Below are positions 48,606 through 53,093 of a stretch of DNA of 53,093 bases, piece after piece. The first letter of the stretch is position 1. Each line of letters opens with the position of its first letter. Origin of the DNA: DATESG01 sp964480275 (GTDB lineage: Bacteria > Bacillota_I > Bacilli_A > RFN20 > CAG-826); assembly GCA_964480275.1 (NCBI GenBank), contig CAYZOC010000002.1, forward strand, positions 1-53,093, read 5' to 3'. The notes beneath the pieces are model-generated. The model saw only the letters and a list, made by a program, of their open reading frames with translations. It was not told the origin of the DNA and did no database searches. A program made the translations under genes and the position numbers.

Positions 48606-49406
48606 ATGATAGACTATGCAAAAAAAATAAAAATTGTTGTCACTGACATTGATGGCACACTACTTTCACATACAAAGGGAAAAATACCTGAAAGTGCAAT
48701 AAAAGCTTTTAAAGAACTTCAACGTAATGGTGTGATGGTCTTTTTAGCATCTGGTCGTAACTATTATTTAATGCGGCGCTCTGGCGTTTTAAATTATGTT
48801 AAACCTGATGGTTTTATTACAATGAATGGCGCTAATGTTATCATCGATGGCAAAGTGATTTATCGTTATCCAATCCCGGCAAAAGATGTTGATGCATTGG
48901 TGAAGTTTGCTAAACGTCTACGCTTTGGTCTCACCCTAATTGAAGAAAATGAAGGTCATATTAATATTATTGATGAGCGCGTTATTTCGGCTCATGAAAA
49001 ATTTGGCACCAGGTTCCCTCAACCACGTTCATATCCAGATCATTACGACCGTGTTGTCTACCAGGCGATAGCTTTTTGTGATAGTTTTGATGAATCACTT
49101 TTTCTCCCGCACCTTGCGGATTGTAAAAGCGCGCGCTGGGATGAGTATGCTGTTGATGTAATGCCCAAAGATAGTGATAAATCCAAGGGTATTCTTGCAA
49201 TGCTTGAACACTATAAACTGCAACCTGAAAATATTCTTGCACTAGGGGATGGTCTTAATGATCGCGAGATGATTAACTTTGCAGGTATTGGTGTTGCCAT
49301 GGGTAATGCCCATGAAGATTTGAAAAAAGAGGCAGATTATATTACTGAAGATATTGATAATGATGGCTGGGCTAAAGCTCTTCGCCACTTTCACCTTATC
49401 GACTAA
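48606..49406 (+). CDS. Cof-type HAD phosphatase
   Basis: A 266-residue HAD IIB protein: motif I VVTDIDGTLLS, motif II FLASGRNYY, Lys motif DSDKSKGILAMLEH and motif IV ALGDGLNDREMINFAGIGVA. The family dephosphorylates sugar phosphates, FMN or PLP; the substrate is not predictable. AAGGGGG lies 8 nt before the ATG. Followed 11 bp later by the ABC transporter pair, so probably one operon. Confidence 0.92.
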   Translation: MIDYAKKIKIVVTDIDGTLLSHTKGKIPESAIKAFKELQRNGVMVFLASGRNYYLMRRSGVLNYVKPDGFITMNGANVIIDGKVIYRYPIPAKDVDALVKFAKRLRFGLTLIEENEGHINIIDERVISAHEKFGTRFPQPRSYPDHYDRVVYQAIAFCDSFDESLFLPHLADCKSARWDEYAVDVMPKDSDKSKGILAMLEHYKLQPENILALGDGLNDREMINFAGIGVAMGNAHEDLKKEADYITEDIDNDGWAKALRHFHLID

Positions 49407-49417
49407 GGAGTTTTATT

Positions 49418-50143
49418 GTGATTGAAATAAAAAATGTAAGCAAAATATATGGCAAGGATTTTAAAGCCGTCGATAATTTAAATTTAACTGTTGAAAATGG
49501 TGAAATATTTGGGTTTTTAGGTCCAAATGGCGCGGGAAAAACCACAACAATTAAAATGATTACTGGCATCACTGACATTACTGATGGTGATATTGTCGTT
49601 GATAATTTTTCAATTATTAGTAATCATGTTGTCGCTAAAAGTAATATTGGTTTTGTTCCTGATGATCCTAATGTGCTTTTACGCCTTAGTGGAATTGAAT
49701 ATCTAAACTTTATCGCATCTGTTTATGGTGTAAATCAAACAATCGCCAAAGAACGTATTGATAAGTATGCAAAGATGTTTGCCCTCGAGGGTGATCTTCA
49801 AGATAAAATACAATCATTTTCTCATGGTATGAGGCAAAAACTACTAGTGATTGGCGTTTTGCTCCATCAACCAAGCAACCTCATCCTTGATGAACCAATG
49901 ACAGGCCTAGATCCTAAATCGTCATACAACCTAAAACAAATAATGCGCGAGTATGCAGATGAAGGTCACACTGTTCTTTTTTCCACTCATGTTCTTGAGG
50001 TTGCTGAAAAAGTATGTGACCGTATCGGTGTCATTAGCAAAGGTAAGCTAATATTCGTTGGCACAGTCGAACAATTAAGAGCACAAACAAAGAGCGAACA
50101 ATCACTGGAAGAGCTGTTTTTGGAGCTGACCGATCATGAATAA
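49418..50143 (+). CDS. ABC exporter ATP-binding protein
   Basis: A 241-residue ABC ATPase: Walker A GPNGAGKTTT (35-44), signature FSHGMRQKL (a variant of LSGGQ frequent in ABC-2 exporters), Walker B NLILDEPMTGLDP, switch His in LFSTHVLEVA. Start is GTG at 49418 with AAGGAG 8 nt upstream. It overlaps the permease gene by 8 bp. Its class resembles BcrA/NatA; the exported substrate is unknown. Confidence 0.95.
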   Translation: MIEIKNVSKIYGKDFKAVDNLNLTVENGEIFGFLGPNGAGKTTTIKMITGITDITDGDIVVDNFSIISNHVVAKSNIGFVPDDPNVLLRLSGIEYLNFIASVYGVNQTIAKERIDKYAKMFALEGDLQDKIQSFSHGMRQKLLVIGVLLHQPSNLILDEPMTGLDPKSSYNLKQIMREYADEGHTVLFSTHVLEVAEKVCDRIGVISKGKLIFVGTVEQLRAQTKSEQSLEELFLELTDHE

Positions 50144-51818
50144 AGTTTTGTCTTTATCGAAAGCAATCCTTAAAAGTTCATCTAATATCTTCTTCGTTAG
50201 CAAAAAGGGGAAACGACAAAACAAAAAGTCTCGAGCAATCGCTGCCTTTATTGGCTTAGGCTTCATTTATGCCTATGTTGCTGGCCTTACCGGCTTTATG
50301 TCATACTCAATATCGGCTCCACTAAATGCAACTAATGAGGGTATTCTTTTAAGCCCTATTCTTACGCTTCTTCTCGTATCAATTTGTCTGTTTTTTGGCC
50401 TATTTACGATGTTATCGATGTTTTTTACAGCGTCTGATAATCATCTTTGGCTTCCTTTACCGTTAAAAATACGAGAAATATTTACTGCCAGATTCATAAC
50501 CAATATTTTCTTTTTATTAATTATTGAAATGATGTTTATCGTGCCCGCATTTGTTGGGTTTAATATTGCAATCGGACCTGGAATTTTAAGTTACTTTGGT
50601 CAATTGGTTTTAATAATCGCGATCCCTATTTTGGTCATCTCCCTATCCTTCATCCTAATCCTCGGTTTAAGCCGCCTAATAAACATTCAAAAATATCGCA
50701 AAACTTTCCAAGTCATTAGCGCAGTGATGATATTTGTTTTTGCATTTGGTATTTCCTTTATTTCGTCATCAGGTGGTCAAATAATCGGTGATTCGGTTGA
50801 AGATATCGATCTAATTGTTCAAGCGCTCAGGCTTTTAAGTAGTGAACTTGGCTGGATGAGATTCTTGACCTTCTTTACTGATGGTGTCTTTGCTAACCTT
50901 GGTTATCAATCAATTGTTTTCCCCCTAATTCTCTTAACGATTGCCGTTGCTACTTTTTTTATAGCCTATTTTCTTTCCGATAAGTTTTACCACGCTAGCC
51001 TATATTCTAGTGATATTAGTAAAAAGAGGGGCAAAACAAACAAGGGGAAAAATAAAATAAAAGTTTCATCTCCCTTGATTGCCTTTTTTAAAAACGAAGT
51101 TAGAACCGTTTTCCGCTCACCAACATACTTCTTTAATCTTGTCGCGCCAATCATCATTGTTCTGATTATTATGGCTGGTTCGGTCGCAATTACACTTACT
51201 GAATCAGAGGGTCCCGAAGTTGATATAAATACAATTGTTTCCACGCTTTTTGTTGGCAGTAATGGGTCTTTATTCATTATAGTCACTGGCGTTTTATCAT
51301 TTTTCTTAATGATGAACATGGTCAGTGCAACCTCTATTACACGTGAAGGCAATAATGCTCAATTATTGAAAATTTATCCCATTGCTACTCGTAAAATAAT
51401 ATATGGGAAAATGCTCCTTGGGCTATTGATTAATTTTGTAGTTTATACCCCTGTCATCATTACTTTAGCAATTATTGGTGGGGGTAACTTCTTACTAGTT
51501 CTTGCTTATATCATTATGGTTACACTCGTTAATATCGCAATGAACTACTCCTCAATTCTTTTAGATTCACGCTTCCCAATGCTTAATTGGAGCAATGAAA
51601 TCGAAGCGGCCAAAAACAATAAAAATATCCTAATTTCGATGGGAGTTAATCTTCTAATAAATGGTCTAGTTTTTCTTCCGCTTATTCCTGTAGAATTATT
51701 AAAACTACCAATATGGTTAGCGTTTATCATCAGCGCTAGTTTGTTTAGTGTTATAATCTTATTGTTCGAGTTGATCGTAAAAAAACAACGCGGTCAATTA
51801 TTTAAAAAAATTCAATAA
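50136..51818 (+). CDS. ABC exporter permease
   Basis: A 560-residue membrane protein with about 12 TM helices in two bundles separated by a basic loop (KRGKTNKGKNKIKVS, around residues 295-310). FFKNEVRTVFRSPTYFFN and REGNNAQLLKIYPIATRKII are the coupling-helix type motifs of large ABC-2 permeases such as the YthQ class. The start overlaps the ATPase gene. Co-transcribed with the cupin gene that follows at 10 bp. Confidence 0.85.
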   Translation: MNKVLSLSKAILKSSSNIFFVSKKGKRQNKKSRAIAAFIGLGFIYAYVAGLTGFMSYSISAPLNATNEGILLSPILTLLLVSICLFFGLFTMLSMFFTASDNHLWLPLPLKIREIFTARFITNIFFLLIIEMMFIVPAFVGFNIAIGPGILSYFGQLVLIIAIPILVISLSFILILGLSRLINIQKYRKTFQVISAVMIFVFAFGISFISSSGGQIIGDSVEDIDLIVQALRLLSSELGWMRFLTFFTDGVFANLGYQSIVFPLILLTIAVATFFIAYFLSDKFYHASLYSSDISKKRGKTNKGKNKIKVSSPLIAFFKNEVRTVFRSPTYFFNLVAPIIIVLIIMAGSVAITLTESEGPEVDINTIVSTLFVGSNGSLFIIVTGVLSFFLMMNMVSATSITREGNNAQLLKIYPIATRKIIYGKMLLGLLINFVVYTPVIITLAIIGGGNFLLVLAYIIMVTLVNIAMNYSSILLDSRFPMLNWSNEIEAAKNNKNILISMGVNLLINGLVFLPLIPVELLKLPIWLAFIISASLFSVIILLFELIVKKQRGQLFKKIQ

Positions 51819-51828
51819 AGGAGTTGTT

Positions 51829-52155
51829 ATGCACTTTAAACAATTAGAAGATATTAAAATTGAAACAAACATTCGTGGAGTAGATTCGCGAATGATGGTG
51901 GATATCGAGGCTGCGACTATTAAAGAGTTGATGCTAAAAGCAAACGAGCAAATTCCCCCGCATCAAGTTCCGGTTGATGTAACGTTCTTTGTCCTTGAAG
52001 GCGAGGGAACTATTACGATTGGTGAGACTAAATATGATGTTAAACCACACTCAATTGTCACTTGTCCAAAAAATACAGTTATGAGTGTGAAGGCAAAAAA
52101 TAATTATCTTGCATTTATCAATATTAAAACACCAGGTTTTAAACCAACAAAATAA
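51829..52155 (+). CDS. Cupin domain protein
   Basis: A 108-residue single cupin barrel. Motif 1 is QIPPHQVPVDVTFFVLEGEG with metal-site His and Glu positions, and motif 2 is YDVKPHSIVTCPKNTVMSV. Only one of the usual two His in motif 1 is clear, so metal binding is uncertain. AAAGGAG precedes the ATG. Last gene of the HAD-ABC operon, followed by a terminator. Confidence 0.85.
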   Translation: MHFKQLEDIKIETNIRGVDSRMMVDIEAATIKELMLKANEQIPPHQVPVDVTFFVLEGEGTITIGETKYDVKPHSIVTCPKNTVMSVKAKNNYLAFINIKTPGFKPTK

Positions 52156-52167
52156 TTAGGACAAAAA

Positions 52168-52204
52168 ATAAAAGTGCTAAGTAAGTTTCTTAGCACTTTT
52201 TATA
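52168..52204. terminator. Bidirectional terminator between the cupin gene and nagB
   Basis: AAAAGTGCTAAG (52170-52181) pairs with CTTAGCACTTTT (52189-52200), 12 bp, with a seven-base loop; suitable for both convergent operons. Confidence 0.88.
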
Positions 52205-52205
52205 T

Positions 52206-52928
52206 TTATAGCTGAATAGCCGCTTCTTCATCGAGAATAACAACAACGTTAGGATGCATTTGTAAGGCTGAGGCTGGAACATCGATAGTAATTGGGCCTT
52301 TAATCATCTTTTGAACCGCGTCTGCCTTTGAGGCCCCAGTTGCTAGTAGAATAATTTTCCGACTACGTAAGATTGTTCTGATTCCCATTGTAACTGCACG
52401 CTTAGGAACTTCATCGATATTATTGAAGAAGCGCAAATTATCTTGTCGTGTTCTCTCCGTCAAATCGGTCGCAAATGTTTCATTTTCAAATGGTGATCCC
52501 GGTTCATTGAAACCAATATGTCCGTTACAACCGATGCCAAGAACTTGAATATCAATAATATCTCTTGCTAGTTTTTCATTGTATTTTTTTATATCATCAA
52601 CCACTGTGTGTAGATCATTATTTGGTAGATGTGTATTTTCTTCTTTGATATCAACATGATTAAATAGATTTGTGTGCATGAAAGAAAAATAACTTTCTGG
52701 ATGATTACGATTAATACCCAAGTATTCATCAAGATTGTATGATTTTACGTCTTTAAAAGAAATTTCTTTGCTCTTGTAGGCTTGAATCAACTTTTGATAA
52801 AGGCCAATAGGTGTTGAACCAGTTGCAAGGCCTAAAATTGATTTAGGATTTTTCTTGAGTTGACTGATAATTATTTCACTAGCTTTTTGACTTACTTCAT
52901 CATAATTTTTACAAATGATAATTTGCAT
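52206..52928 (-). CDS. nagB: Glucosamine-6-phosphate deaminase
   Basis: NagB converts glucosamine-6-phosphate to fructose-6-phosphate and ammonia. The 240-residue protein has ILGLATGSTPIGLY (phosphate loop), SYNLDEYLGI with the catalytic Asp, and GIGCNGHIGFNEPGSPF with the active-site His. I chose the ATG at 52928, with AAAGGAA about 8 nt upstream; the open frame to 52949 adds non-family residues. Its product feeds the phosphofructokinase encoded at 40814. No nagA nearby in the window. Confidence 0.97.
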   Translation of the reverse strand: MQIIICKNYDEVSQKASEIIISQLKKNPKSILGLATGSTPIGLYQKLIQAYKSKEISFKDVKSYNLDEYLGINRNHPESYFSFMHTNLFNHVDIKEENTHLPNNDLHTVVDDIKKYNEKLARDIIDIQVLGIGCNGHIGFNEPGSPFENETFATDLTERTRQDNLRFFNNIDEVPKRAVTMGIRTILRSRKIILLATGASKADAVQKMIKGPITIDVPASALQMHPNVVVILDEEAAIQL

Positions 52929-53093
52929 GATGTTTCCTTTTCTACTCATACCAAAAAATGTCGACTAAACTCTTAAAATTAAATATTAAGTTTGGTAAAA
53001 GTATTCATATTTACTATCATTATTTTAGCACTATTAAACTTAGAAAAAAAAGTAAAATTTGTCAAAACTAAATTTTTTTACTTGTGATATGGT
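52929..53093 (-). promoter_or_regulatory. nagB upstream region with extended -10
   Basis: On the minus strand a TGC-TAAAAT extended -10 (53022-53030) lies ~95 nt before nagB. A TTGACA (53060-53065) is too far upstream of it to be its -35 and may belong to another start. Inverted copies of a TAAGTTT-like motif at about 52987-52993 and 53036-53042 flank the -10 and might be a regulator site. No gene is seen here. Confidence 0.4.

Noticed and set aside
1..53093. Mycoplasma-type genetic code (TGA = Trp), suggested by low GC and Mollicutes-like genes.
   Set aside because: TGA ends several full-length genes at the expected place and Trp codons in conserved positions are TGG.
1..53093. CRISPR arrays, insertion sequences, phage genes, attachment sites.
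   Set aside because: No regularly spaced repeats, transposase or integrase motifs were found on either strand.

Overview
The window is a densely packed, AT-rich chromosomal segment from a low-GC Gram-positive bacterium (Bacillota, Bacilli/Mollicutes-related side). The evidence is the S10 ribosomal operon in canonical order, a pcrA-ligA-gatCAB block, an NtdP-type protein, preQ1-I and TPP riboswitches, lipoprotein signals with Gram-positive-style lipoboxes, and no outer-membrane genes. TGA is used as a stop (for example the ends of the genes at 22885, 35552 and 45661) and Trp is TGG, so the mycoplasma code 4 does not apply. Genus or species cannot be fixed from the sequence alone. No insertion sequences, phage genes, tRNAs, rRNAs or CRISPR arrays were seen.

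Layout. (1) 1-6352, minus strand: S10-spc ribosomal operon from rpsJ to the start of rplE, with a consensus promoter and a long leader hairpin. (2) 6416-9890, minus: queuosine salvage operon queT-tgt-queA-queH, with a preQ1-I riboswitch whose pseudoknot covers the queT Shine-Dalgarno sequence. (3) 9903-17771, minus: pcrA-ligA-gatC-gatA-gatB-folA, with overlapping or nearly touching genes. (4) 17830-20478: a thioredoxin-like lipoprotein, a three-gene plus-strand cassette of unknown membrane proteins, and a 54-residue single-TM protein following asnS. (5) 20481-24953, minus: ntdP-tsaE-tsaB-rimI-tsaD-asnS (t6A tRNA modification and Asn-tRNA charging). (6) 25028-28431, minus: a DUF3137-like protein, a Sel1-repeat protein, a ThiT-type thiamine transporter with an additional N-terminal membrane domain under a TPP riboswitch, and ung. 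(7) 28489-36499: a surface polysaccharide locus in two convergent arms: two GT4-like glycosyltransferases, a flippase and a TupA-like ATP-grasp protein on plus; a GT-D-like protein, a Wzy/ligase-like membrane protein and a lipoprotein on minus. (8) 36502-43307: a TcdA-type dehydratase, an alpha/beta hydrolase, a four-domain CoADR-rhodanese-TusA-DsrE fusion, a PPi-type phosphofructokinase and glyA. (9) 43411-46451, plus: a glycerophosphodiesterase, an MFS transporter and a HAD phosphatase. (10) 46525-46889, minus: tmRNA. (11) 47009 to the end: unknown membrane protein, unknown small protein, Cof-type HAD, ABC exporter pair, cupin protein and nagB.

Functional links. Translation dominates: ribosomal proteins, GatCAB for Gln-tRNA(Gln), AsnRS, tmRNA, queuosine salvage, and t6A synthesis plus its cyclisation to ct6A. 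The most unusual pattern I see is regulatory. At least six genes on both strands carry TATAAT or TAAAAT exactly 6-7 nt before the ATG and lack a Shine-Dalgarno sequence, so they are predicted to be transcribed as leaderless mRNAs. The four-domain sulfur-transfer fusion and the two-armed polysaccharide locus are the most interesting protein-level features.
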